A stretch of DNA of 44,153 bases from an uncultured Bacteroidota bacterium (GTDB lineage: Bacteria; Bacteroidota; Bacteroidia; Flavobacteriales; Flavobacteriaceae). Within the stretch, counting starts at the first letter, position 1. Every line of letters starts with the position of its first letter. Both the position numbers and the translations under genes were made by a program. The stretch is from the NCBI GenBank assembly GCA_913060705.1, contig CAJXTX010000008.1, positions 1 through 44,153 of the forward strand. Reading direction: 5' to 3'. A model generated the notes under the pieces. The model ran no database searches and was not told the DNA's origin. It was given only the letters and a program-made list of their open reading frames with translations. Positions 33,638 to 42,554 of this stretch are shown one piece after another.

Positions 33638-36559
33638 ATGCAGAATAAAGGATTGATTCGATTATTTGCCATTCTTTTTGGCTTAGTTAGTATTTATCAA
33701 CTCTCATTTACCTTCATTACGAGTAAAATTGAAGGAGATGCGGAGCGCTATGCGCAAGTTGAGGTTGAAGAGGGTTCAGAGAATTATATTTCTCAGAGAG
33801 AGCGAGTTGCTGCGGCCTATCTAGATTCAGTTGCTGATTTACCGGTACTGGGTTTTACGTCATACGGAGACGCCAAAGAGAAGGAACTCAACAAAGGCTT
33901 AGACCTTAAAGGAGGGATCAACGTTACCCTTCAGATTTCGGTAAAAGATATTTTAAAGGGATTAGCTTCTGACAGCAAAAGTCCTGCTTTTAATGCTGCT
34001 TTATTGGCGGCAGATGAAGCATCAAAGCAAAGTGATGCGAATTATGTAGAGTTGTTTTTTGAGGCCTTCGAACAGGATGCACAAGCCAAATTGGCTTCTC
34101 CTGATATTTTCGCTAACAAGAATTTAAGTGACGAGATCAATTTTGAGATGACAAATGATGAGGTTAAGCCTATCATCCGTCGTAAAATTGATGAGTCTAT
34201 CGTTTCAGCCTTCGAGGTATTGCGTGAACGTATTGACGGTTTTGGAGTAACGCAACCTAATATTCAACGTGTAGGAAGTTCAGGGCGTATACTCGTAGAA
34301 TTGCCTGGCGCCAGAGACATCAATCGTGCACAAGAATTACTGTCTTCTACGGCACAGCTGGAGTTTTGGGAGACCATTCCTCAAGACGAGCAAGGTCTTT
34401 CGCAGTTTTTAGTAGCTGCTGATGCCAAGATTGCTGAACTGAATGCTCAGGATAATGAATCAGACGATTTATCTGATTTACTTGAGAATGAAGCCGATAG
34501 CCTATCGAATTCTAATCCACTATTGTCGAAACTTATTGCCCCAGCTCCTGGGTCTAACGCTTTTGTTCGTGCTGCGGTTAGAGACACTGCTGAAATTGGG
34601 GCTTATTTGAGAATGACTCAAGTGAAGTCGCTATTGCCTGCTTCAGTGAAGTTCACCAAGTTCGCTTGGGAACGTGTCGGAGCGGATGCTGAGATCGCAG
34701 AGCTTTATGCGTTAAAGTCAAACCGTGAAGGGTTGCCGCGTATCTCTGGAGACGTCGTTTCAGATGCCCAAGATACTTTTGATCAGTTTGGTAAGCCAGC
34801 GGTGAGTATGACCATGAATACCAAAGGGGCACGTGAATGGGAGCGCATGACGGGTGATGTATATCAGAACCAAACGGGAATTGCTATTGTGCTTGACAAT
34901 AAGGTATACACCGCTCCTGGGGTTTCTTCAGGACCAATCTCAGGTGGACGCTCTGAGATCACCGGTGACTTTACCATCAACGAAACAAAAGATATTGCTA
35001 ACGTTTTACGTGCAGGTAAGCTTCCTGCTTCTGCAGAAATTGTACAATCTGAGATCGTTGGTCCTTCATTAGGTCAAGAGGCGATCAACAGCGGATTCAC
35101 GTCGTTCATGATTGCCATGGCTTTTGTGCTACTGTGGATGATCTTCTATTACGGTCGCGGAGGATTGTATGCGGATATCGCGCTTATCCTTAACATCGTT
35201 TTGATCTTCGGCGTATTGACGAGCCTTGGTGCCGTTCTTACCCTTCCGGGTATTGCGGGTATCGTATTGACGATTGGTATGTCTGTAGATGCGAACGTGC
35301 TTATTTTCGAGCGCATCCGAGAAGAATTAAATAAAGGGAAGGGAATCGCCTTATCGGTTAGCGATGGTTTCTCTAATGCCTTGTCTTCGATCTTAGATGC
35401 CAATATTACCACAGGTTTAACAGCAATTGTACTCTTTATGTTCGGATCAGGTCCGATCAAAGGATTTGCAACTACGCTCTTGATTGGTATTTTGACTTCT
35501 CTGTTTACGGCCATCTTCGTGACGCGCTTGTTCATCGAAGCGTATCTTTCTAAAAAGGGTCGTTCACTGACATTCGCTACTCCAGCAACCAAGAATTTAT
35601 TTACGAAGGTGAACTTCGGATTTATTAAGTCGCGCAAAGTCGCTTACGTGATTTCAGGTGTTTTAATCGCGGTTTCGCTCGGATCTTTAGCTACTAAAGG
35701 ACTTCAGCAGGGGGTAGACTTTGTTGGAGGTCGTACCTATCAGATTCGCTTTGCGCAAGAAGTGAGTCCATCGGAGATCTCATCTGAGCTCAACGAGGTA
35801 TTCGGGAGCGGAACAAACGTCAAAACCTTTGGTGGAGCCAATCAAATTAAGGTAACTACCTCTTACAAGGTAGATGTTGAAGGGCTAGAGGTAGATCAAG
35901 AAATTCAGTCTAAGTTGTTTGAGGTGCTTCAGAAATACCTCGCACCAGGTACTTCACTTGAAGATTTTGTAACGCCTGCAGACGATAAAAATGTTGGAAT
36001 CCTTCAGTCGGTTAAGGTGGGTCCAACCATCGCCGATGATATCAAGAAAAATGCCTTCTTGGCTATTTTAGGTTCCTTAACCATTGTGTTCTTGTATATC
36101 TTGATGCGCTTTAGAAAATGGCAGTTCTCATTGGGTGCGGTTACCGCCGTATTCCATGACGTTCTTGTCGTACTTGGGGTATTCTCGATTACAAGTGCGT
36201 TTATGCCATTTAACATGGAAATTGATCAGGCCTTTATCGCCGCAATTCTTACGGTGATTGGTTATTCACTTAATGATACGGTAGTCGTTTTCGACCGCAT
36301 CCGTGAGGTAGTAAACGCCAAAGGATGGAAGAAAGGGGATAATGTCAACGAGGCCTTGAACAGTACGTTGAGCCGTACCTTGAATACTTCGTTAACGACG
36401 CTTATCGTATTATTGGCCATCTTTATCTTCGGTGGAGAGAGCCTAAGAGGCTTCATGTTTGCGATGATTGTAGGTATTCTTGTCGGAACCTACTCTTCAC
36501 TCTTCATCGCCACACCGGTCATGTACGATACACTAGGAAAAGAAAAAGAGGGGCAATAG
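33638..36559 (+). CDS. secDF: SecDF fusion, protein-export membrane protein
   Basis: SecD and SecF use the proton gradient to pull exported proteins out of the SecYEG channel on the periplasmic side. Here they are one 973-residue polypeptide. The SecD part (1 to ~640) has KGLDLKGGINVTLQ, the long periplasmic P1 region, VLRERIDGFGVTQPNIQ, and the membrane block with VDANVLIFERIREELNKG. The SecF part (~650-973) has QQGVDFVGGRTYQIRF and SLNDTVVVFDRIREV. Each half has six membrane helices. An insertion rich in Asp/Glu/Ser lies around residues 260-300. The fusion is normal for Bacteroidota. The terminator hairpin overlaps the stop codon. Confidence 0.96.
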   Translation: MQNKGLIRLFAILFGLVSIYQLSFTFITSKIEGDAERYAQVEVEEGSENYISQRERVAAAYLDSVADLPVLGFTSYGDAKEKELNKGLDLKGGINVTLQISVKDILKGLASDSKSPAFNAALLAADEASKQSDANYVELFFEAFEQDAQAKLASPDIFANKNLSDEINFEMTNDEVKPIIRRKIDESIVSAFEVLRERIDGFGVTQPNIQRVGSSGRILVELPGARDINRAQELLSSTAQLEFWETIPQDEQGLSQFLVAADAKIAELNAQDNESDDLSDLLENEADSLSNSNPLLSKLIAPAPGSNAFVRAAVRDTAEIGAYLRMTQVKSLLPASVKFTKFAWERVGADAEIAELYALKSNREGLPRISGDVVSDAQDTFDQFGKPAVSMTMNTKGAREWERMTGDVYQNQTGIAIVLDNKVYTAPGVSSGPISGGRSEITGDFTINETKDIANVLRAGKLPASAEIVQSEIVGPSLGQEAINSGFTSFMIAMAFVLLWMIFYYGRGGLYADIALILNIVLIFGVLTSLGAVLTLPGIAGIVLTIGMSVDANVLIFERIREELNKGKGIALSVSDGFSNALSSILDANITTGLTAIVLFMFGSGPIKGFATTLLIGILTSLFTAIFVTRLFIEAYLSKKGRSLTFATPATKNLFTKVNFGFIKSRKVAYVISGVLIAVSLGSLATKGLQQGVDFVGGRTYQIRFAQEVSPSEISSELNEVFGSGTNVKTFGGANQIKVTTSYKVDVEGLEVDQEIQSKLFEVLQKYLAPGTSLEDFVTPADDKNVGILQSVKVGPTIADDIKKNAFLAILGSLTIVFLYILMRFRKWQFSLGAVTAVFHDVLVVLGVFSITSAFMPFNMEIDQAFIAAILTVIGYSLNDTVVVFDRIREVVNAKGWKKGDNVNEALNSTLSRTLNTSLTTLIVLLAIFIFGGESLRGFMFAMIVGILVGTYSSLFIATPVMYDTLGKEKEGQ

Positions 36560-36572
36560 CCCCTCTTTTTTT
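36544..36572. terminator. Terminator overlapping the secDF stop codon
   Basis: GAGGGGC (36548-36554) pairs with GCCCCTC (36559-36565) around AATA and is flanked by an A run and seven Ts. The hairpin includes the secDF TAG (36557-36559) and also faces the end of lgt on the other strand, so it can work in both directions. Confidence 0.88.
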
Positions 36573-37539
36573 ATGCTTTAGCAGCTGTGCCTGGCCTAAA
36601 CATAAGGACTAGGCCTACCAGTACCAATGGAATACTGAGCCATTGACCTGTCGAGAGCAGTCCAAGTGACTCCTCGAATCCTCCTTGACTCTTTTTAAAG
36701 AATTCTAGCACAAAGCGAGAGGCGAACACTGCGGCCAGCCAGAAGCCGAATAAGAATCCAGCCTTATTGCGCAATTGCATCTTTGGATAAAGGACAAAAT
36801 ACATCAACCCGAAAATGGCGAAATAGGCAAAGGCTTCGTAAAGTTGTACAGGGTGGCGATACGGAATCGCATTCAAGGTATCACTGAAAGCCGGGTCAGA
36901 GACAATGGCTTTATACGCCTGATTCACATCTGGAATCTTCGTGATACTCACTGCATCATAACTTGATAAATCGTCTGCATCTCGGACAAACTTGGTGGCA
37001 AAGGCAAATGAGGCCTCTGTAACCTTACCGTTGATCTCAGAGTTGAAAAAGTTTCCGACGCGAATAAATCCCCCACCAATAGCTGAAACGATGGCGATGC
37101 GGTCTACAATCCATAAAAACGAAAACTCTTTGTGCTTACGACTGAATAAATAGAATCCCGTGATAGCCGCAAGGGCAGCTCCATGGCTGGCTAAACCGGT
37201 AAACCCGGTGAATTGATACCCATTGATAAGCCCAAATAAACTAGATCTTGGGTTTTCTCTTATAGGAAGCAATATCTCAATGATATGATTTTGATAGTAG
37301 GCCCAGTCGTAGAAGATGACGTGGCCAAGTCGTGCACCGAGAATGATGGATACTACACTGTAAACAAAAAGCGAGTCGATCTTATCTGCAGGTTTTTCTT
37401 CAGTTTTGAAGATGCGTTTCATGATGTACCAGCCCAGTACAAAGGCGGCGATCCACATAGAGTTGTAGTATTTCAACTGCAAGGGTCCTAAGTGCAGTAA
37501 CGTGTCGTTTGGATTCCAAACGATTCCTAAAATTGTCAT
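36571..37539 (-). CDS. lgt: Prolipoprotein diacylglyceryl transferase
   Basis: Lgt transfers diacylglycerol from phosphatidylglycerol to the lipobox cysteine of prolipoproteins in the inner membrane, the first step of lipoprotein maturation. The 322-residue product has about seven hydrophobic helices, the His119 region ASHGAALAA, and the signature GGGFIRVGNFFNSEINGK (Arg160, Asn163, Glu168). A further conserved arginine is in SRFVLEFFKKSQGG. It is about 30 residues longer than the E. coli protein because of a periplasmic insertion at residues ~173-225, seen in other Bacteroidota. It follows yidD by 39 bases and probably ends the folE-cysS-yidD-lgt operon. Confidence 0.95.
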   Translation of the reverse strand: MTILGIVWNPNDTLLHLGPLQLKYYNSMWIAAFVLGWYIMKRIFKTEEKPADKIDSLFVYSVVSIILGARLGHVIFYDWAYYQNHIIEILLPIRENPRSSLFGLINGYQFTGFTGLASHGAALAAITGFYLFSRKHKEFSFLWIVDRIAIVSAIGGGFIRVGNFFNSEINGKVTEASFAFATKFVRDADDLSSYDAVSITKIPDVNQAYKAIVSDPAFSDTLNAIPYRHPVQLYEAFAYFAIFGLMYFVLYPKMQLRNKAGFLFGFWLAAVFASRFVLEFFKKSQGGFEESLGLLSTGQWLSIPLVLVGLVLMFRPGTAAKA

Positions 37540-37578
37540 AGGTCAGGATTTTAGACGAAGATAATTAAAAGCCATCCT

Positions 37579-37800
37579 TTAAGGAACCGGATCGTGTCCG
37601 CTTTCTCCCCATGGATGACATCGCGCAATGCGCTTTGCGGCAAGCACTGTTCCTTTAAGTGGTCCGTGTTTTTTGAGGGCCTCGACGGCGTACTCTGAAC
37701 AGGTTGGTACGAATCGACAGCTTGAGGGGGTGTAGGGCGAAATAAGGTATTGGTAGGCGCGAACCCAAAATACAAGTATTCTGATCGCTACCTTTCTCAT
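37579..37800 (-). CDS. yidD: Membrane protein insertion efficiency factor YidD
   Basis: YidD is a small membrane-associated protein that assists YidC-dependent insertion. The 73-residue product shows the whole family pattern: an amphipathic start [22 protein letters not shown], then [20 protein letters not shown], and the ending [18 protein letters not shown]. Three cysteines (residues 28, 34 and 61) are conserved in the family. It overlaps the cysS stop by four bases (ATGA) and precedes lgt, whereas in many bacteria it lies beside rnpA and yidC. The identification rests on these strong motifs. Confidence 0.95.
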   Translation of the reverse strand: MRKVAIRILVFWVRAYQYLISPYTPSSCRFVPTCSEYAVEALKKHGPLKGTVLAAKRIARCHPWGESGHDPVP

Positions 37801-39287
37801 GAAAGTGAAAAGGTAGTACCTTCTTTAGAGTCTTTCAGTTGTATCCCGAGACGGGCAAGATCATCTCTAATTTGATCTGAAGTAGCAAAGTCTTTGCGTT
37901 CTCGAGCCTGATTGCGTTGTGCAATAAGTAGTTCAACGACACCTGAAAGTTTCTCAAAATGACCACTGTCTTGTTGGCTTTCGTCTTTGAGTCCTAAAAC
38001 ATCAAAGGTGAAGGTGCTCAAGGTGGTGCGTAAAAGCTCCAGATCTTCTGCGGTCATTCCTTTCGGGTGATCATGGAGTAAGTTGATCTGCTTCACGCCT
38101 TCAAACAATTGCGCAATGAGAATAGGTGTATTAAAATCGTCATTCATCGCCGCATAACAGCGGTCTACCCAATCGGTAACATTGAAAGAAGAGGTTTGTC
38201 CGAGTGCCTCTAGTGTTTGAGCACGTTTATGACCTTCAAGAAGGCGCTGATAGCCTTTTTCAGCAGCTTCAAGCGCTTCTTGGCTCAAATCAAGTATGCT
38301 AGTATAATGCGCCTGCATCATAAAAAAACGAACTACTGAAGGGCTAAATGCTCTTGTGAATATGCGATTCTCTCCGCTGAAAATTTCGTGCGGATAAATG
38401 TTGTTATCTGTTGATTTCGACATCTTCTTACCGTTCAGGGTAAGCATGTTGGCATGTAGCCAATAGTTCACTGGGGTATGACCACTGTGTGCTTCAGCCT
38501 GTGCGATTTCACATTCGTGATGCGGAAACTTGAGGTCCATACCACCACCGTGAATATCAAAATTGGCACCGAGATACTTCGTGCTCATCGCGGTACATTC
38601 TATATGCCAACCCGGAAAGCCGTCTCCCCACGGAGAGCTCCAGCGCATGATATGTTGAGGTTCTGCCTTTTTCCAAAGGGCAAAATCTTGTGGATTCTTC
38701 TTTTCGATATGTCCTTGAAGCCCTCTTGTGTTGGCCACCATATCTTCAAGTTTTCTTCCACTTAGTTTTCCGTAGGCATGATCGCTATTGAACTTGAGTA
38801 CATCGAAATAGACCGATCCGTTCTTGACATAGGCATATCCTTTGTCAATGATCGACTGTATGATTTCAATTTGCTCGATAATGTGACCAGTAGCCGTAGG
38901 CTCAATGCTAGGAGGTAATAGATTGAATTGCTCTAAGGTTTGATGAAAGTCTACGGTGTAGCGTTGAACCACTTCCATGGGCTCTATTCGCTCGAGTCTG
39001 GCCTTTTTTGCGATCTTATCTTCTCCTTCATCTTCATCGTGCTCTAGGTGCCCAGCGTCTGTGATGTTACGCACATAACGCACTTTGTAGCCTAAGTGCA
39101 AAAGATAGCGATAGATCATGTCAAACGACATGAAAGTGCGACAATTGCCTAAATGCACGTTAGAGTATACCGTTGGTCCGCACACATACATGCCCACATA
39201 TCCGGATTCTACCGGTTTGAAGGGTTCTTTTTTTCGACTCAAAGAGTTGAAAACCAAGAGTTCGTTGTTGAGGTAACGGTTGCTCAT
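37797..39287 (-). CDS. cysS: Cysteinyl-tRNA synthetase
   Basis: CysRS charges tRNA-Cys. The 496-residue product is a class I synthetase with the zinc-site start [20 protein letters not shown] (the HIGH motif is HLGN). Further zinc ligands are in [12 protein letters not shown] and [17 protein letters not shown], and the KMSKS motif is [12 protein letters not shown] near residue 270. The C-terminal DALR and anticodon-binding region contains [13 protein letters not shown]. It lies three bases after folE and overlaps yidD by four bases, so the three are co-transcribed. Length is slightly above the E. coli enzyme, and no motif is missing. Confidence 0.97.
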   Translation of the reverse strand: MSNRYLNNELLVFNSLSRKKEPFKPVESGYVGMYVCGPTVYSNVHLGNCRTFMSFDMIYRYLLHLGYKVRYVRNITDAGHLEHDEDEGEDKIAKKARLERIEPMEVVQRYTVDFHQTLEQFNLLPPSIEPTATGHIIEQIEIIQSIIDKGYAYVKNGSVYFDVLKFNSDHAYGKLSGRKLEDMVANTRGLQGHIEKKNPQDFALWKKAEPQHIMRWSSPWGDGFPGWHIECTAMSTKYLGANFDIHGGGMDLKFPHHECEIAQAEAHSGHTPVNYWLHANMLTLNGKKMSKSTDNNIYPHEIFSGENRIFTRAFSPSVVRFFMMQAHYTSILDLSQEALEAAEKGYQRLLEGHKRAQTLEALGQTSSFNVTDWVDRCYAAMNDDFNTPILIAQLFEGVKQINLLHDHPKGMTAEDLELLRTTLSTFTFDVLGLKDESQQDSGHFEKLSGVVELLIAQRNQARERKDFATSDQIRDDLARLGIQLKDSKEGTTFSLS

Positions 39288-39290
39288 GTA

Positions 39291-39950
39291 TTAAAATTCA
39301 GTTTGTAATCCGACATAGGCAACGAATTCGTTACGCAGTTTTTCGTCGGATTTGAAAATACCTTGGTATTCAGCAGTAACAGTGCTACTTGATATGTCTC
39401 GGATTCCTCTTGAATTTACACATAAATGTTTTGCATCGATAATACAGGCCACATCATCGGTCTTCAAGATGCGCTGAAGCTCTTGCACTACCTGCATCGT
39501 AAGTCGCTCTTGTACTTGCGGTCTTTTAGCAAAATAATCGACGATGCGGTTCATTTTCGAAAGCCCAACAACCCTTCCATTCGATACATAAGCCACATGT
39601 GCTTTACCGACAATAGGAAGTAGGTGGTGTTCGCAAGTCGAATACAGGGTGATGTTTTTCTCCACCAACATCTCACCGTACTGATATTTGTTCTCGAAGG
39701 TCGACGAGCTCGGCTTATTTTCTGGATTTAACCCCGCGAAAAGCTCTTTCACAAAGGCTTTTGCTACACGTTTAGGGGTACCCCTTAGGCTATCATCCTC
39801 GAGGTCCATTCCAAGTGTATCTAGGATGTCTTTTACACTTGAAGTTATGCGTTCTATCTTCTGTTCGTCACTCAAATCAAACGCATCATTTCTTAGGGGC
39901 GTTTCAGCTGAGGCGCTCAGGTGATCGAACTCGTTTTCTTCGTTATTCAT
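39291..39950 (-). CDS. folE: GTP cyclohydrolase I
   Basis: FolE makes 7,8-dihydroneopterin triphosphate from GTP, the first step of folate and a feeder for queuosine synthesis. Landmarks are RGTPKRVAKAFVKELFAGL, the zinc motif YSTCEHHLLPIVGKAHVAY, GLSKMNRIVDYFAKRPQVQERLT and HLCVNSRGIRDISSSTVTAEY. I place the start at the ATG at 39950 (219 residues, beginning MNNEENEFDHLSAS). An in-frame ATG at 39983 lies upstream of an exact -7 box, so it would not be on the transcript. It leads the folE-cysS-yidD-lgt operon. Confidence 0.95.
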   Translation of the reverse strand: MNNEENEFDHLSASAETPLRNDAFDLSDEQKIERITSSVKDILDTLGMDLEDDSLRGTPKRVAKAFVKELFAGLNPENKPSSSTFENKYQYGEMLVEKNITLYSTCEHHLLPIVGKAHVAYVSNGRVVGLSKMNRIVDYFAKRPQVQERLTMQVVQELQRILKTDDVACIIDAKHLCVNSRGIRDISSSTVTAEYQGIFKSDEKLRNEFVAYVGLQTEF

Positions 39951-39970
39951 TGATTCAAAACTATTGGGCG

Positions 39971-39978
39971 CAAAGATA
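39971..39978 (-). promoter_or_regulatory. -7 promoter box of folE operon
   Basis: On the minus strand this reads TATCTTTG, an exact TAnnTTTG, 20 bases before the ATG at 39950. It lies inside the longer reading frame from 39983, which argues that the shorter start is correct. Confidence 0.65.
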
Positions 39979-39999
39979 GCCATTATGACAGAGTTGGCA

Positions 40000-41484
40000 C
40001 TATAGCGAAAGTGTGTATGTGGCGATAAATCTAAGGTTTGAGCGTTTTACCAAAGCGGCGTTGGGCAATAGCGCATCAAAGAAATAAACGTTCTCTTCTT
40101 GGGTCACATGACGTAAACCAAAATCGAGTTGCGCATTTTGATAGCGGTAACCGATTCCTGTGCTTATAGCTGTGGATCCACCAAGCGTTCCTCCAATTGC
40201 CGGAACACTTTGACTGCTATATCCAAAACGTACGAGGCGATTGCCTTTGGTGAATTCAGCTCCAACTCCTAGTCTTTCAACCGTGCTATAGGTACTTTTC
40301 ATCGCCTGGTTTTCGGCAGCAAAGGAGGCGTTTGAATTCGGTAGATACTGGGCATCCCCGTAATTTTCTCTGCGGTAATCTGCCACAAGCGACATCCCTT
40401 CAGACGGATGCAGGGCGAGGTTGAACGTCAATGACGAAGGCAATTTCATCCTGTAATCGTCGTAAAAGTTAAGAAGGCCAAAATTGATGTACGAAAGATC
40501 TTCTAATGCCGCGTCGGTTGAAATGCGTTGTGCCGTTTGATCGTTCATGGTAAACCACGTTGGAGTCGCATAACTCGCACCAAAAACCAGCGCTTTACTT
40601 AGTTTAACAAGTATTCCTAGTTGAGCCGAAACTCCTAATCCTGTGGTGAACAGATAGTTGTCGAAGGCACTTTTTGAAGCGGTTGAACCCGTATCGTAGC
40701 CCTCCTCGTTTAGATAGCTAAAGCGCTCGTATTTTAAATCTTGAATCGCTACTGATCCTCCAAGTAAGATCCGGTCTTTAAAGGAGATTGAGGAGTGAAG
40801 GGTGAATTTCCCCATTGCACCTCTTTCGGTGGTATTGTAGCGTTGCAGCAGGCCGTTGTAGTTCACTCTTGAAAAATATCCAAGCTCGTCATAACCTATG
40901 AGACCGCTGTAGACGCCTAAAAATCCTTGTTGTGCAGCATAACCGTAATCAGCTCCAATTCTTCGGTAGGCCTCTTCAATGAATTCATTGTCGTAAGGCA
41001 ATACGTCGATGTAGTTGTTTTGTTCTGCAAAGCCTAGAAAGTAGCGATCCAAGCCCTCTTCAGCAAAACCTCCGGCCTTAATTCGAGCGTCATAAGCCGC
41101 AGTCTGATCGTAGCTGAATCCGAAGGTGATTTTATTCCAAACACTCTTGTCAGATACAAAAACGAGTAATCCAGAGGCCTGATTGATCTTTAAAGTGGTC
41201 GAAGAGGCACTATCTGTGAATTCGCCAGTTTGTGAGCGGTTTGAAGTGTTGTTTAAGGCGGTGCTGAGGCTGAAGGCACCGTAATCAAATAGCGCTGCAG
41301 CCGCTGGATTAATGCTAATTGCATACAGGTCACCTTTTAGTGCACCACCTGCTTGCCCCATGCCCATAATTCGTGCAGAACCTCCTTGGTAAGATCCTAA
41401 ATACCGGTACAGATCTTCAGTCGTTTGCGCTTGAACCCCTAGAAAGCTAAGTCCAAGGGCCAGCAGTAAAAGCTGTCTTCTCAT
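40000..41484 (-). CDS. Outer-membrane beta-barrel protein, OmpP1/FadL-like
   Basis: The 494-residue product has a signal peptide (MRRQLLLLALGLSFLGVQAQ). It continues with YLGSYQGGSARIMGMGQAGGALKGDLYAISINPAA, the N-terminal hatch-like pattern of the OmpP1/FadL/TodX and PorV-like families. The remainder alternates as amphipathic beta strands and ends with the aromatic or hydrophobic strand RFIATYTLSL. FadL proteins move hydrophobic molecules across the outer membrane, and PorV serves type IX secretion. Which role applies here cannot be told. An exact -7 box lies four bases before the ATG, so a leaderless mRNA is predicted. Confidence 0.85.
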   Translation of the reverse strand: MRRQLLLLALGLSFLGVQAQTTEDLYRYLGSYQGGSARIMGMGQAGGALKGDLYAISINPAAAALFDYGAFSLSTALNNTSNRSQTGEFTDSASSTTLKINQASGLLVFVSDKSVWNKITFGFSYDQTAAYDARIKAGGFAEEGLDRYFLGFAEQNNYIDVLPYDNEFIEEAYRRIGADYGYAAQQGFLGVYSGLIGYDELGYFSRVNYNGLLQRYNTTERGAMGKFTLHSSISFKDRILLGGSVAIQDLKYERFSYLNEEGYDTGSTASKSAFDNYLFTTGLGVSAQLGILVKLSKALVFGASYATPTWFTMNDQTAQRISTDAALEDLSYINFGLLNFYDDYRMKLPSSLTFNLALHPSEGMSLVADYRRENYGDAQYLPNSNASFAAENQAMKSTYSTVERLGVGAEFTKGNRLVRFGYSSQSVPAIGGTLGGSTAISTGIGYRYQNAQLDFGLRHVTQEENVYFFDALLPNAALVKRSNLRFIATYTLSL

Positions 41485-41488
41485 GCTG

Positions 41489-41496
41489 CAAAATTA
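41489..41496 (-). promoter_or_regulatory. -7 box four bases from the outer-membrane protein start
   Basis: On the minus strand TAATTTTG is followed by CAGC and the ATG at 41484. The box sits in the ten-base gap between this gene and the upstream lipoprotein gene, whose last bases it overlaps at the TAA stop. Confidence 0.58.
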
Positions 41497-42489
41497 GTTG
41501 TTCCCTCTCGAATTTGAGCGTGATGACGAAGAACGTGTTGAACCCGATCTAGAGGTGCCTGAAGAACGCACAGGAGCTGAAATTCTAGTCGGTGCACTGC
41601 TGCGCGACCTGTTGTAAGAGGGTTGCCGCATGCTTCTACTACCTCTTGTTGGTAAGCTATTGCGGTAGTTGCTGTTGCGCTGAGTCGAATAGGTGTTACG
41701 AGTCGTATTATTTTGAGGGGTATAACTTGATCTCGAGCGCGTGGGTAAGAGATTCGATCTTCCGCGATCAACTTCTCGAACGTAATACGGATTTGACCGA
41801 GTCGGACCAGATCTATAACCCTGAGTGGTACGTGGACGCACAGAATATAGCGTGAGCGCTCTTCTAGGATTGTATCCGTAAACTAGAGGGCGACCCCAGT
41901 ACGGGTCGAACCACCCGTATCCCCAAGCATTGTTTCTGAAGCGACGCGAATACCAGCGGTTATTCCAAACCGTCGATGGTCCGAAAAACGGATTGTAAAA
42001 CGGACTATAAAATGGATTAAAGAACGGATCAACCCATGGATTCATCCAGGGGTTCGCCCATGGATTGTTAAACCACATAGGCTGAAAGGCGCTACCCCAA
42101 CCTAAACTGAAAGGAGAATTGAATTGATTAATAGTAATCCGAGTCTTAGGTGCATTCTCGCCAAATTGAGCATAGGTATTCTCTGCTCCGCTCGAATACG
42201 TATCGATATCAGTAAACGTTGAATCTTCATTTGAAAGTGCTAATTGCGCGGCCTTCTCTGCAAAGTAATTTTCGTAAAAAACGGCTCCCTCTCGATCTAT
42301 TGGCGCATTGCGATCCTCATTGACGACTACCCCTCGATAATTACCTTGACGCAATTGATGGGTACTGTAAGACACAGGATAATAAGTAATGCATGAAGCG
42401 AGTGAACCAACCGCAATAAGAGCGATTGAAAAACGTGTAAAAATGCGGATTAAACCGCGGCTATCATTTCTCTGTACTACCTGCTTCAT
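41494..42489 (-). CDS. Low-complexity lipoprotein with NPW/NPF repeats and Arg/Ser-rich tail
   Basis: I do not recognise a named family. The 331-residue product has a lipoprotein signal with an extended n-region and lipobox GSLASC (Cys33). A folded-looking part (~34-120) follows, then a block of seven tetrapeptides of form (N/D/S)-P-(W/F)-x at residues 142-169. A Trp/Tyr/Asn/Arg-rich segment comes next, and the tail from about residue 215 is made almost only of Arg, Ser, Asn, Thr, Pro and Tyr. The tail is strongly basic. It is divergent from proS and 9 bases upstream of the OmpP1-like gene, so it probably belongs to the same cell-envelope unit. Confidence 0.78.
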   Translation of the reverse strand: MKQVVQRNDSRGLIRIFTRFSIALIAVGSLASCITYYPVSYSTHQLRQGNYRGVVVNEDRNAPIDREGAVFYENYFAEKAAQLALSNEDSTFTDIDTYSSGAENTYAQFGENAPKTRITINQFNSPFSLGWGSAFQPMWFNNPWANPWMNPWVDPFFNPFYSPFYNPFFGPSTVWNNRWYSRRFRNNAWGYGWFDPYWGRPLVYGYNPRRALTLYSVRPRTTQGYRSGPTRSNPYYVREVDRGRSNLLPTRSRSSYTPQNNTTRNTYSTQRNSNYRNSLPTRGSRSMRQPSYNRSRSSAPTRISAPVRSSGTSRSGSTRSSSSRSNSRGNN

Positions 42490-42499
42490 ATCTATAAAT

Positions 42500-42513
42500 T
42501 TACTTAGTTTTAC
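42500..42513 (+). promoter_or_regulatory. 14-base element before proS, identical to that before argS
   Basis: TTACTTAGTTTTAC contains TAGTTTTA (42505-42512), a 7-of-8 match to the -7 box, 42 bases before the proS ATG. The same 14 bases occur at 9196-9209 before argS. Confidence 0.48.
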
Positions 42514-42554
42514 CCAATTTTTAAAAGGGCAATCTCCGTGCCAAAATCACTAAA

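Noticed and set aside
35149-35637. A 162-residue minus-strand frame inside secDF
   Set aside because: It is antisense to conserved SecD membrane helices, with no promoter or recognisable domain.
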